A stretch of DNA of 64,000 nt from Lentisphaeria bacterium (GTDB lineage Bacteria; Verrucomicrobiota; Lentisphaeria; Victivallales; Victivallaceae), in assembly GCA_017457105.1 (NCBI GenBank), contig JAFTIA010000009.1, positions 1 to 64,000 on the forward strand. Reading direction: 5' to 3'. Shown here one piece after another: positions 42,347-50,888 of the stretch (positions within the stretch are counted from its first letter, which is position 1; every line of letters starts with the position of its first letter). The notes below the pieces were generated by a model, which did not search any database, was not told the DNA's origin, and saw only the letters and a list, made by a program, of their open reading frames with translations. A program made the position numbers and the translations under genes.

Positions 42347-42931
42347 ATGAAGCCTGATTTTCAACCTTCTCTTTTGCCGCTTCATGGGGGATACCGGCAC
42401 TTGAAATCTTTTCAGATCGCACGGTTGGTGTATGATCTTACTGAGTATTTCGTCTGGCGTTATATTCCCCGGAATTCCCGAACTTGTGATCAGATGGTTC
42501 AGGCTGCCCGTTCCGGCGTTCAGAACATAGCTGAAGGAAGTTTAGCCTCCGGAACCAGCAAAAAAACAGAATTAAAATTGACAAATGTTGCCCGGGCAAG
42601 TTTGGAAGAACTGAAACTTGATTATGAGGATTTTATCCGTCAGCGGAATTTGCAGTTATGGGATGCTGCGGATTTGCGGTGCAAGTCTTTGATCTCTGCC
42701 AGATGCCGTTCTTTGGGGGCGATTCGGGCGTGGGTGAATGGCCCGGCTGGACAGAATTCTCCTGTTCCGGAGGTTGCTGCCAACGCTGCTTTGATATTGA
42801 TCCGGGTTGCAAGTTCACTTCTTGCCCGGCAAATTGTTCGTCTGGCTACTGATTTTGAAGAGAAGGGCGGCTTTACTGAACGGCTCTATCAGGTTCGAAG
42901 TAAAGCTCGCCGGAACAAAACCGGTCTCTGA
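42347..42931 (+). CDS. Four-helix-bundle (S23/23S rRNA-intervening-sequence-type) protein
   Basis: The 194-residue protein has the family signature HLKSFQIARLVYDLTEYFVWRYIP, MVQAARSGVQNIAEGSLASGTSKKTELKLTNVARASLEELKLDYEDF (in pieces). Related small proteins were first found in intervening sequences of 23S rRNA genes, but most copies are scattered in genomes of PVC and Bacteroidetes bacteria with unknown role. The first 120 residues are the bundle; the rest (residues 130-194) adds two more helices and a basic end. The ATG at 42347 is used because the upstream codon at 42335 is TTG; no strong ribosome binding site is visible. It follows a minisatellite. Confidence 0.85.
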   Translation: MKPDFQPSLLPLHGGYRHLKSFQIARLVYDLTEYFVWRYIPRNSRTCDQMVQAARSGVQNIAEGSLASGTSKKTELKLTNVARASLEELKLDYEDFIRQRNLQLWDAADLRCKSLISARCRSLGAIRAWVNGPAGQNSPVPEVAANAALILIRVASSLLARQIVRLATDFEEKGGFTERLYQVRSKARRNKTGL

Positions 42932-42953
42932 TTTCTTCAAAAAGCCTATACCC

Positions 42954-45173
42954 TCACTCCCCGTAGGGGATAAAGAGGATGTGCCCTTTGACTTTGCCTT
43001 TTTCCACGGTGCGCTCAAAGACCCGCCACAGAAAACGGAAACGGCTGTCTTCTCCATCTTTCTGGATCGCCACAAAGGGGAAATAGATCGTTTCCGATTT
43101 CTTCCCCCGGCGTTTGTGACGGTACAGAAATTGCAATATCTGAACATCTTCCCGTTCCGTCGTACCCTCGCCGGATGCCAGTTTCAGTAAAAATTTCCAG
43201 CTGTAATCCCCGTTGCTGATATGGATCCGGTTGAAGAAAAAGAGATTGCCGAATTCACTCCTTGTAAGGGGCGTGCACGCCTGATAAACCGCCTGTTTCG
43301 CTTTTGCCGGATCCGTCATATCCAGCGATACATGGGCATCGGCCGCCTGCCGGGTGATTTCTCCCGCGCGTTTGCGCAGTTTTGCCTGTTCTTTCCCGAT
43401 GGCTTCTTCTTCCAGACGGATGCGTTCCTGTTCAATGAGATAGGTATATTTTTCAATTTTCGTTTTCTGCGGCCACTTCTTTGCCCGGCGTTCTTCCAGT
43501 TTTTTCCTGCGTCTGGCAAGATTGCCGGTATCCCGCTGAACTTTTTGGATATCCTGCCGGAGTTTTTCCAGCGTTTGAGCATCATAACCTTTTTTTGCCG
43601 TGTAAAATGTTTTGATTTCCCGGTGGAAAAGACCGCAGGCGGCAAATGTTTTGTCCTGCGAAAGAAGCTGTCTTTCCGGATCGGCGGCAGGGGAATAAAT
43701 GGCGGCTGTATTTTGATCATGCTCCTTTGTCCGTCTGTAATACCCCATGGGCCAGAAAACCGCAGTGGTACTGTTTCCTTTGGTTCGGCTGCCCCACGAA
43801 AGAAGCGGCAGGGAATAGAATTCCGACCGGTGTGGTGTTTTTTCAAACCATGTCAGCAGGACCGGCAACAGGCGGAAAGTACAGTCCCTGCGGCTGTGCT
43901 GGAAATACAGCGGTATAAATCCGCCGGTGGTATAAGATTCTGTGGGCAATGTCACCTTTTGCTGCAATTCCTGCAGAAAAAGGTTCAATGTGGGACTGTC
44001 CACTACCGAATCCGGCAGTTTGGCTTCCGGATCAATGATTTGCAGTTCCTGCCGGATCCTCTGCCTGCCGGAGGGGGAATATTTTATTTTGTTTAACCGC
44101 TCAAACGCCCGGGTTTTCGGATTTTCGGCATAAATGCGGGAGGTTTCAAAGCCGCTCAAAAGAAGCCATGCGTGCAAACTGGTTTCTCCGGCATAACCGT
44201 GCACATGGGGATTGCCCGTTATGAACGCATTTCTCCGGGTATAACCGCAAAGAAGATTGCTTAAAATGGAAAAACGGGTTCTGTATTCCGTTTTCTTGAA
44301 ATAGGGGAATCCCAGCAGGATGTTGAATTCAGCATTTTCGCTGTCTGTTTCAAAACCGAACAGCGGAAAAAGTCCGCCGCTCACGGTTTTCTGCTGAACA
44401 AAAGATTCTGCGACTTTGGCTCGGATCCTGTCCCAGGCGGCTTTGTCCGTCCTGGGGGGCAGGGGGGCTTGGATGCCGTAGGGTGCAAGTTTGTAGGCAA
44501 GGGTGGTATCCGGCGTGATTTGCTGCAAACTTAAAAGCCGGCGGAGATCATACGGGCCCGGATCACTCCAGTTGATCTCTGTTTTGCCGTATCCCAGAAG
44601 ACTGATCAGATGAAAATCGGATGAGATAAATGGACTCTTATACGGATCATGCTTGCAGTTTTCTTTATGTTGGCGTATCCAGAATGGGATATACATGCTG
44701 AAGTCGGGCGAGTGATGGATCAGCGGGAAAAATCCGTAACCTTTGACTTCATTATTCCAGTAGGTGTTGAAGATCCAGCCGTGGCGCTTTGCCGGATTCC
44801 AGGCAATCAGGGGGAAGAGGATGGAGTAATCATCCCCTTCCTGATTGTAAAAGGGGCGCACTGCAAAGCCGTAGGGGTCGGCATCGATCATGGGCCACAG
44901 GCAGGAGATGTAATCCCGGTTGCGGAAAAAGAAGGGCCAGACATTGATGAGTGTATCGTGGATCCCTCCCAATTCCTGCCGTTGATCCCGTTTGGTATGC
45001 GCAGGGTGAACTGCTTTTTCCGGGAATTTACCGGAAGTCAGGCGGGACTTGGAGGGGGCGGAGTAGTCCTGAAAAACACCGCCGGAAGTGCGCAGCATCC
45101 TTTCGCTGGAAGCACAGCCTGCCAGCAGAAATGCCGATAAGCAAACCGCAGTTCCCGCAAGATACTTTTTCAT
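42954..45173 (-). CDS. Large lipoprotein with repeated beta segments, unrecognised
   Basis: The 739-residue protein has a signal peptide and lipobox, LLAGCASSERML, so it is membrane-anchored. Through its length, short segments such as WPFFFRNRDY, ILFPLIAWN, YGFFPLIHH, GLFPLFGFE, GFIPLYFQH and FYSLPLLSW recur with spacing that suggests a beta-barrel or stacked beta hairpins. From about 520 to 640 it has a charged coiled-coil-like stretch (TLEKLRQDIQKVQRDTGNLARRRKKLEERR, in pieces), then another beta-like part. I do not recognise the family. AAAAGGA lies before the ATG, and the FtsZ-like gene ends 26 bases upstream, so the two are probably cotranscribed. Confidence 0.75.
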   Translation of the reverse strand: MKKYLAGTAVCLSAFLLAGCASSERMLRTSGGVFQDYSAPSKSRLTSGKFPEKAVHPAHTKRDQRQELGGIHDTLINVWPFFFRNRDYISCLWPMIDADPYGFAVRPFYNQEGDDYSILFPLIAWNPAKRHGWIFNTYWNNEVKGYGFFPLIHHSPDFSMYIPFWIRQHKENCKHDPYKSPFISSDFHLISLLGYGKTEINWSDPGPYDLRRLLSLQQITPDTTLAYKLAPYGIQAPLPPRTDKAAWDRIRAKVAESFVQQKTVSGGLFPLFGFETDSENAEFNILLGFPYFKKTEYRTRFSILSNLLCGYTRRNAFITGNPHVHGYAGETSLHAWLLLSGFETSRIYAENPKTRAFERLNKIKYSPSGRQRIRQELQIIDPEAKLPDSVVDSPTLNLFLQELQQKVTLPTESYTTGGFIPLYFQHSRRDCTFRLLPVLLTWFEKTPHRSEFYSLPLLSWGSRTKGNSTTAVFWPMGYYRRTKEHDQNTAAIYSPAADPERQLLSQDKTFAACGLFHREIKTFYTAKKGYDAQTLEKLRQDIQKVQRDTGNLARRRKKLEERRAKKWPQKTKIEKYTYLIEQERIRLEEEAIGKEQAKLRKRAGEITRQAADAHVSLDMTDPAKAKQAVYQACTPLTRSEFGNLFFFNRIHISNGDYSWKFLLKLASGEGTTEREDVQILQFLYRHKRRGKKSETIYFPFVAIQKDGEDSRFRFLWRVFERTVEKGKVKGHILFIPYGE

Positions 45174-45199
45174 GACTGGTTTCCTTTTGCTGAAAAGAA

Positions 45200-46420
45200 T
45201 TATTCTGCAGCGATCACTGTACCTTTATCGATGGGGGTGGAACGCCGCCGCCAGGTGGGATCATCCAGATCTTCTCCGTTCCAGATGACCGGCTGGGTTT
45301 TTTCCATCATGCCTTTAGACTGATTTTCAAAGGCGAATTCCTGCTGGGCATTGTTGGCGGGCTGCTTTGTTGTCTTTTGTTTTGCCTGCCGGGGTTTGCG
45401 GGCCGTTGCACCGGCTGCAGCGGGCAGCTCGGTCCGGAGAACCTGTTCATCGGCAGAGTCGTCAAATTTCACTGTGACACAACAGACCATCACCCGGTCG
45501 CCGAATGTGGGTTCCACCGATGCCCCGCTGAGGATCTTTGCAGATGGTCCGATAAATTCCATGGCGGCATCCAGTGTCTGCCGGACTTCCCCGATGGAGA
45601 GGTCGCTGCCGCCAATGAGGGACATGATCACGGCATCCGCATTCCAAATCTTGTCGGCGCCGCCCAGCAGGGGGGCCTGAAGCATTTTTTCCAGTGCTTT
45701 CAAACAGCAATCCGCGCCGTCTGCCCGGACGGCATGACCCACGCCGATACTGCAGAATCCCTTTTTCCGGTGCAGGATCGCCGCCAGATCCCCTGTTTCC
45801 GGAGCCAGAATATTGTTCTGCGTCAAAAGCAGGGTAATGGCAAGAGCTGTTTCCGCCAGTTCCCGGTTCGCCATGTCGTATGCCTGCAAAACCGGTGTGG
45901 CGGGAGGCAATACGGAATAAAGCAGATCGTTGGGCAGGGCAAGGACTGCCTCTGCGCCCGTAAGCAGATCCTGCCGGATGGCCTCTTCTGCCGCCTGTCT
46001 GCGGCTGTGCCCTTCCTGCGAAAAAGGCAGCGTTACCAGAAAGATCACCGGAATATCGTTTTTCCGGCAGATGCTTTGAATGATCCCGGCCCCGCCGGTA
46101 GCTGTGCCGCCGCCGAAAGCCGCTGTAACCAGCAGAAATTCCGGGGTGCCGATCAGTTTTTCAATCGAACTGCGTTCGTGGGAAAGCGCGCGTTGTCCAT
46201 CCAGAACTTCTCCTCCGCACCCGCGGCCATTGCGCCAATCCTGTGCGGCAAGAAGCCGGTTTTCCGGAGCTACACCGGAATTTTCCAGTTTATTTTTATC
46301 CGTATCGATCGCCAGTACCCGTACCTGGAGTCCTTCCGGAAGCATATTCTGCAGCCGCCCTGCGGTAGCGACACCTACGCTGCCAAGCCCCAGAACGGTA
46401 AGACCCTGTTGAACCGTCAT
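45200..46420 (-). CDS. Divergent FtsZ-like GTPase
   Basis: The 406-residue protein has the tubulin/FtsZ fold. Its N-terminus VLGLGSVGVATAGRL replaces the canonical GVGGGG loop, and the GTP signature is FGGGTATGGAG (103-110) instead of GGGTGTG. The catalytic T7 region reads ILAPETGDLAAIL: Asp211 is kept but a canonical Asp is Glu208 and the Asn is missing. GGSDLSIGEVRQTLDAAMEFIG is the expected C-domain strand, and the end DLDDPTWRRR resembles the FtsZ C-terminal anchor peptide after a Gln/Lys-rich linker. It may be the only FtsZ of this lineage or a paralogue; it is outside a cell-wall cluster. GTP hydrolysis is uncertain. Confidence 0.85.
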   Translation of the reverse strand: MTVQQGLTVLGLGSVGVATAGRLQNMLPEGLQVRVLAIDTDKNKLENSGVAPENRLLAAQDWRNGRGCGGEVLDGQRALSHERSSIEKLIGTPEFLLVTAAFGGGTATGGAGIIQSICRKNDIPVIFLVTLPFSQEGHSRRQAAEEAIRQDLLTGAEAVLALPNDLLYSVLPPATPVLQAYDMANRELAETALAITLLLTQNNILAPETGDLAAILHRKKGFCSIGVGHAVRADGADCCLKALEKMLQAPLLGGADKIWNADAVIMSLIGGSDLSIGEVRQTLDAAMEFIGPSAKILSGASVEPTFGDRVMVCCVTVKFDDSADEQVLRTELPAAAGATARKPRQAKQKTTKQPANNAQQEFAFENQSKGMMEKTQPVIWNGEDLDDPTWRRRSTPIDKGTVIAAE

Positions 46421-46432
46421 TCTTTTTTGCCT

Positions 46433-47317
46433 TTATTTGAGGTATTTGCCGAAAATAAGAGAACATTTTTCCCGGGTTTCCGGCGGGATACATGCCGGAT
46501 CTGTCACAACTGCGCTTGCCATAGCGTGAGGACACGCACATTTCCGGGGGAGTTTGCTGAATTCCTGCGCTGCTATCTGAACAAGTTTGCAGGAGAGATC
46601 TTTGTTTGCCGCCATGTGCCCCAGGATCATTTCCAGCGTGACCGGTTCTTTGGATTCATGCCAGCAGTCAAAATCGGTTACAAATGCCGCAGTGGCATAG
46701 CAAATTTCCGCTTCTCTTGCCAGTTTTGCTTCCGTCAGATTGGTCATGCCGATCACCGAAAAGCCCATGGCACGGTAAAAACGGGATTCCGCCCGGGTGG
46801 AGAATGCGGGACCCGCCATATTGACATACGTTCCCGAACGGAAGACCCGGCGGCGGGGATCGTCGCTGTCTTTGATTGCTTTTTCCAGCGCATCGGCCGC
46901 CAGAGCGCTCAATTCCGGACAGACCGGGTCGGCAAAGGTGATATGCCCCACGATGCCGTCCCCGAAAAAAGTCTGATCCTGCGGCGGCTGTTTACTGCGG
47001 TCAAAATACTGATCCACGATCACCACATCCCGCGGGCGGATCTTTTTCCGCAGACTGCCCACTGCTGAAATGCTTAAAATATGAGTGACCCCCAGCATTT
47101 TCATGGCGGCGATATTGGCTTTGTAATTGATTTCGTGAGGCTGGATGGTGTGGCCCTTGCCGTGACGGGAGAGGAAAATCAGTTCACAGCCACCGTATTT
47201 GCCGGTTTGAAGCGGGGCAGAGGGGCGCCCGTAAGGGGTTTCCGGGAATTCCTCCCGGGTTTCGGTCATTCCCAGCAGTTCATTGAGGCCGCTTCCGCCG
47301 ATAATTCCAAGTTTCAT
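46433..47317 (-). CDS. mtnP: S-methyl-5'-thioadenosine phosphorylase
   Basis: It splits methylthioadenosine with phosphate into adenine and methylthioribose-1-phosphate, in methionine salvage. The 294-residue protein has the PNP-family start LGIIGGSGLNELLG, the phosphate/ribose motifs FLSRHGKGHTIQPHEINYKANIAAMK (in pieces), and GTYVNMAGPAFSTRAESRFYR and GMTNLTEAKLARE for the base site. A related family-2 purine phosphorylase cannot be excluded. The FtsZ-like gene begins 12 bases after its stop. AGGAA precedes the ATG. Confidence 0.92.
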   Translation of the reverse strand: MKLGIIGGSGLNELLGMTETREEFPETPYGRPSAPLQTGKYGGCELIFLSRHGKGHTIQPHEINYKANIAAMKMLGVTHILSISAVGSLRKKIRPRDVVIVDQYFDRSKQPPQDQTFFGDGIVGHITFADPVCPELSALAADALEKAIKDSDDPRRRVFRSGTYVNMAGPAFSTRAESRFYRAMGFSVIGMTNLTEAKLAREAEICYATAAFVTDFDCWHESKEPVTLEMILGHMAANKDLSCKLVQIAAQEFSKLPRKCACPHAMASAVVTDPACIPPETREKCSLIFGKYLK

Positions 47318-47371
47318 AGGTTCCTGTCCTTGCTTTTTCCTGAAATGATTCTATTTTACTAACAGGAAAAG

Positions 47372-47400
47372 AATATAATTCATATCATTGCAAAATGCAA
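47372..47400 (-). promoter_or_regulatory. Promoter of mtnP and the FtsZ-like gene
   Basis: On the minus strand, TTGCAT (47400-47395), 17 bp, TATATT (47377-47372). A TATAAT at 47374-47379 on the plus strand overlaps it and may serve mcsA. Confidence 0.65.
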
Positions 47401-47427
47401 TCTTTTTTTGTGAGAGGAGATTGAAAA

Positions 47428-47976
47428 ATGCTTTGCGATATCTGCAAAAAAAATGAAGCAACGATCCATTACAAGGAGATCGTGGGCGGTCAGCAGAAAT
47501 CGTTGAATGTTTGTGCTGAATGTGCCCAGAAACATGAGAAGGCCTCCGGAATGAATTTCGGCGCCTTCAATCTGGCGGAAATGCTTTTTAATCTGGGGAA
47601 ACTTTCCGGCGGTCCGGAAATGGAAAAAGAGGCTTCTTTGCCGGAACAGCTGACTTGTCCCCAATGCGGGAGAACGGTCAAGGATCTGCATGATTCCGGC
47701 GGTCGGCTGGGGTGCGCGGCATGCTACAAGAGTTTTGCACCGCTTCTGGAAGATGTGTTGAACCGGGTGCAGCGGGGCAGAGTCCATGTGGGCAAACGCC
47801 CCGGAGTCAAACGGCGCAATATCGCCGGAAATGCGGCGGTCACAGCCGCCAAACTGGCCGCCCTCAGGGAAGAACTTGCCCGTTTGGTGAAAGTGGAAAA
47901 TTATGAAAAGGCCGCCCAGGTGCGGGATGCCATCCGGGAATTGGAAAAAGCGGCGAAGCCGGAGGGGGAAGTATGA
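47428..47976 (+). CDS. mcsA: McsA-like zinc protein, activator of the protein arginine kinase
   Basis: McsA activates McsB. The 182-residue protein has two pairs of CxxC motifs (MLCDICKKNEATIHY and VCAECAQKH; LTCPQCGRT and GCAACYKSF) for zinc and a C-terminal UVR motif, LAALREELARLVKVENYEKAAQVRDAIREL (in pieces). This is the McsA/UvrB-UvrC motif protein form. GAGAGGAG precedes the ATG. Its stop overlaps the mcsB start (ATGA), so the pair is coupled. No ctsR or clpC gene is seen here, unlike in Firmicutes. Confidence 0.92.
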   Translation: MLCDICKKNEATIHYKEIVGGQQKSLNVCAECAQKHEKASGMNFGAFNLAEMLFNLGKLSGGPEMEKEASLPEQLTCPQCGRTVKDLHDSGGRLGCAACYKSFAPLLEDVLNRVQRGRVHVGKRPGVKRRNIAGNAAVTAAKLAALREELARLVKVENYEKAAQVRDAIRELEKAAKPEGEV

Positions 47977-49046
47977 GCATTTCTCCTATGGAGCGGCTGT
48001 TGCGGAATCCGGTAAGTTTTCTCGGTGAATCGGGGGATGACGGGCTGGTGGCTGTGAGTTCCCGTATCCGGTTGGCTCGGAATCTGGCAGATTTTCCCTT
48101 TCCGCCAGCGGCGGCGCCGGAACAGTTGACGGCGGTCCGGGATCTGGTGGCGGAGGCGGTACAGCGCGGCCGCATCTTCGGTGCCGGAACATTCCGTTTT
48201 GATGTGGCGGATCTTCTTCCGCTGGATCAGGAAATTCTGTTTGAGCGGCGGCTGGTCAGCAGGGATTTTCTGAACAATCCTGCCGCCGGAGCGTTGCTTG
48301 CCCGGGCAGATGAAAGTGTGTCGCTGATGGTCAATGAAGAGGATCATTTGCGTTTGCAGGCATTCAAACCCGGTTTTGCGCTGGAGGAAGTCTGGCAGGA
48401 AGTCGATAAGGTGGACAGTAAACTGGATGGGAAACTTTGTTTTGCTTTTGATGATACACTGGGGTATCTGACAAGCTGTCCCACCAATGCGGGGACGGGG
48501 ATGCGGGCCTCGGTGATGCTGCATCTGCCGGGGCTGGTGATGACAGGGCGTATTGCTCCTCTGGTTCAGGGGGCCGCCAAACTGAATCTTGCCGTCCGGG
48601 GGGCGTACGGCGAAGGAACGGAAAATCAGGGGGATCTGTACCAGATCTCCAATCAGGCGACTCTGGGGGAAAGTGAAGTTGAGATCGTGGAACATCTTTC
48701 CCGTGTGATCCGGCAGATCATTTCTTTTGAATTGCAGGCCCGGGAAACGGTGCAGAAAAAGGACCGGAACAACCTGTGTGATCTGGTTGGCCGTGCCTAC
48801 GGCTTGCTCCGTCATGCTTACACACTTTCGCTGGCGGAATCTTTGCAGGCATTGTCCTGTCTCCGGCTCGGGGTCGGTTTGAACATGTTTCAATCGGTGG
48901 ATTTGGAGATGGTGAACCGTCTTTGGGTCTATACCAACCCTGCTCACTTGAGCAAATTGGCGGGGCATCCTCTTTCCGGGGGGGAGGCAGATGTGGAACG
49001 GGCCCGTCTTTTCCGGGATACTTTTGCCGGAAAAAGGGCAGAATAA
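47973..49046 (+). CDS. mcsB: Protein arginine kinase McsB
   Basis: McsB phosphorylates arginine residues, marking proteins for ClpCP degradation in Firmicutes. The 357-residue protein has the guanidino-kinase start SSRIRLARNLADFPFP, the catalytic loop CPTNAGTGMRASVMLHLP, and GLYQISNQATLGESEVEIVEHL-like sequence near the ATP site. The active glutamate and cysteine region is intact in form. It would act on protein arginine, aided by McsA encoded just upstream. Its partner protease is not in this window. Confidence 0.93.
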   Translation: MSISPMERLLRNPVSFLGESGDDGLVAVSSRIRLARNLADFPFPPAAAPEQLTAVRDLVAEAVQRGRIFGAGTFRFDVADLLPLDQEILFERRLVSRDFLNNPAAGALLARADESVSLMVNEEDHLRLQAFKPGFALEEVWQEVDKVDSKLDGKLCFAFDDTLGYLTSCPTNAGTGMRASVMLHLPGLVMTGRIAPLVQGAAKLNLAVRGAYGEGTENQGDLYQISNQATLGESEVEIVEHLSRVIRQIISFELQARETVQKKDRNNLCDLVGRAYGLLRHAYTLSLAESLQALSCLRLGVGLNMFQSVDLEMVNRLWVYTNPAHLSKLAGHPLSGGEADVERARLFRDTFAGKRAE

Positions 49047-49058
49047 GGCGGCTTGAGC

Positions 49059-50888
49059 ATGGTATTTTCTATTGGGAATCTGGTGCTTTACAAGCAGAAA
49101 GCCGCTATTGTACGCAGTGTTTCTGCTGACAAACTGGAAATTTCCATCGAGGGCGGTTCCGGTAAAAATGTCCGCCCCAAAGATATTTCGTTGATCCACC
49201 CCGGTCCGGCGGGGGCATTGCCTCCGGCTGTTTTGCCGAAACCGGATTGCGGCGAATTGGCGGAATTGATGGATGGCGAAACGCTGTCCTTTGCTGAATT
49301 TCTGGATTGTGCCTACGGCGAAAATACGCCGTCCGCCGCCTGGAGTGCGTGGCAGTTGCTGGTGGAGGGGATTTTCTTTACCGGTTCGCCGGAAGACGGC
49401 GTAAAAGCCCGTTCACCGGAGGAGGTGGCGGCATCTCTGGCGGTTATTCAGGCAAAAGAAAAGGAGGCCGCAGAGCGGGCCGCTCTTTTGGAACGCATCC
49501 GCACCGGTGCGGTGGATCCGGAAAAAGACCGGGGGGCGATCCGTGAATTGGAACAAGTGGCTCTGGGGGCACTTGCTTCCAGCCGCCTTATGCGGGATCT
49601 GGGGATGGAAAGTGCTCCGGATACCGCGCACATGCTGCTTTTGAAATTGGGGTGTTGGGATGAATTCCGCAATCCTTTTCCCGCCCGTGCCGGGGTGGAA
49701 TTGGGGGAACCTGCTTTCTGCCTGGATGCCGAAGTGCAGGATGTCCGGCGGGATATGACCGGGCAGGAAGCCTATGCCATTGACGATGCCGGAAGTGAAG
49801 ATCCGGACGATGCCATCGCTTTTTCGGACGGGATTTTGTATGTTCATGTGGCGGACCCCGGAGCGGCTGTTGCGCCGGAGGGAGAGGCGGATCTGGAAGC
49901 CCGTACCCGGGGAGGCAATCTCTATTTGCCGGATGGTGTGACACCCATGCTCCCGCGGGAGGCGACTTCCCGGTTCGGGTTGGGGCTGGCAGAAACGGGA
50001 CCGGCGTGGACATTTGCCATATCTTTTGCGGAGGATGGTCAGGCTGTGCTGCAGGATTTCTTTCTTTCCACTGTGCGGGTTTCCCGGCATGATTACGACA
50101 GTGCCCAGGTGCTTCTTGCCGGACCTCTTGCCCCGGCGGCAGAGGCGCTGGAAAAATTCAAGGAATACCGGAAAAGCCAGGGGGCACTTTTTATCCGGAT
50201 GCCGGAAGTGAAAGTGCGTTTGGACAATGGAGAGATCCAAATCACGCCATTGCCCTTTTCTCCGGTACGGGAATTTGTGGCCAATGCCATGATCTCTGCC
50301 GGGTTTGCGGTGGCAAAATATACGGCAGAACGGGAAATCGCCATGCCATACGTTACGCAGGTCCCGGCGGATCTGCCGGAGCCTCCGGCGGAGGATGCTT
50401 CTCTTCCTGTGATGCACGCTGCCCGGCGGGCCTGTTCCCCGGGGATGCTGGATCCGTGGCCGGGGAAACATGCCGGATTGGGGTTGGAACCCTATGTGCG
50501 GGTAACCAGTCCTCTGCGGCGGTACGAAGATTTGCTGGCTCAACGGCAGCTGCGCCGGATCTTGCGGGGGGAAACCCCCATGAGTTCCGAAGAAATGGCA
50601 TCCTGTTTTGCTCCTGCAGAGGAGGGGGCGTATCTGCGGAGCCGGCTGGAACGGCAGGTGAATGAGTTTTACAAGATTTTGTGGTTCAAACAGCATCCGG
50701 ACTGGCAGGGGGAAGCTGTGGTGCTTGCCAATCTGGATGGCGGCAGATCGGTGTGTATTCTGCCTGAATTTGCCTATGAATTCACTACCCGTTACGGCAA
50801 TGGAGAGTTGATGCCGGGGGAACGCCTGCCTGTGGCAGTGGAACTGGCGGACCCGGTGACATTGACCTGCCGTTTCCGTTTTGTGTAA
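49059..50888 (+). CDS. RNB-domain exoribonuclease (RNase II/R family)
   Basis: It would degrade RNA from the 3' end in the cytoplasm. The 609-residue protein has an N-terminal region without strong similarity (about 1-230; a beta-rich start SIGNLVLYKQKAAIVRSV, then charged helices), and an RNB catalytic domain with the metal-binding AYAIDDAGSEDPDDAIAFSDG (DxxxxxDDxxS-like) and the C-terminal signature YVRVTSPLRRYEDLLAQRQL, plus an S1-like end. Residues typical of activity are present. The ATG at 49059 is chosen; TTG at 49053 is possible. It follows mcsB by 12 bases. Confidence 0.9.
   Translation: MVFSIGNLVLYKQKAAIVRSVSADKLEISIEGGSGKNVRPKDISLIHPGPAGALPPAVLPKPDCGELAELMDGETLSFAEFLDCAYGENTPSAAWSAWQLLVEGIFFTGSPEDGVKARSPEEVAASLAVIQAKEKEAAERAALLERIRTGAVDPEKDRGAIRELEQVALGALASSRLMRDLGMESAPDTAHMLLLKLGCWDEFRNPFPARAGVELGEPAFCLDAEVQDVRRDMTGQEAYAIDDAGSEDPDDAIAFSDGILYVHVADPGAAVAPEGEADLEARTRGGNLYLPDGVTPMLPREATSRFGLGLAETGPAWTFAISFAEDGQAVLQDFFLSTVRVSRHDYDSAQVLLAGPLAPAAEALEKFKEYRKSQGALFIRMPEVKVRLDNGEIQITPLPFSPVREFVANAMISAGFAVAKYTAEREIAMPYVTQVPADLPEPPAEDASLPVMHAARRACSPGMLDPWPGKHAGLGLEPYVRVTSPLRRYEDLLAQRQLRRILRGETPMSSEEMASCFAPAEEGAYLRSRLERQVNEFYKILWFKQHPDWQGEAVVLANLDGGRSVCILPEFAYEFTTRYGNGELMPGERLPVAVELADPVTLTCRFRFV

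Noticed and set aside
45377-47068. A 563-codon plus-strand frame opposite the FtsZ-like and MTA phosphorylase genes
   Set aside because: It is Cys/Phe/Arg-rich shadow sequence; both minus-strand genes have clear family motifs.
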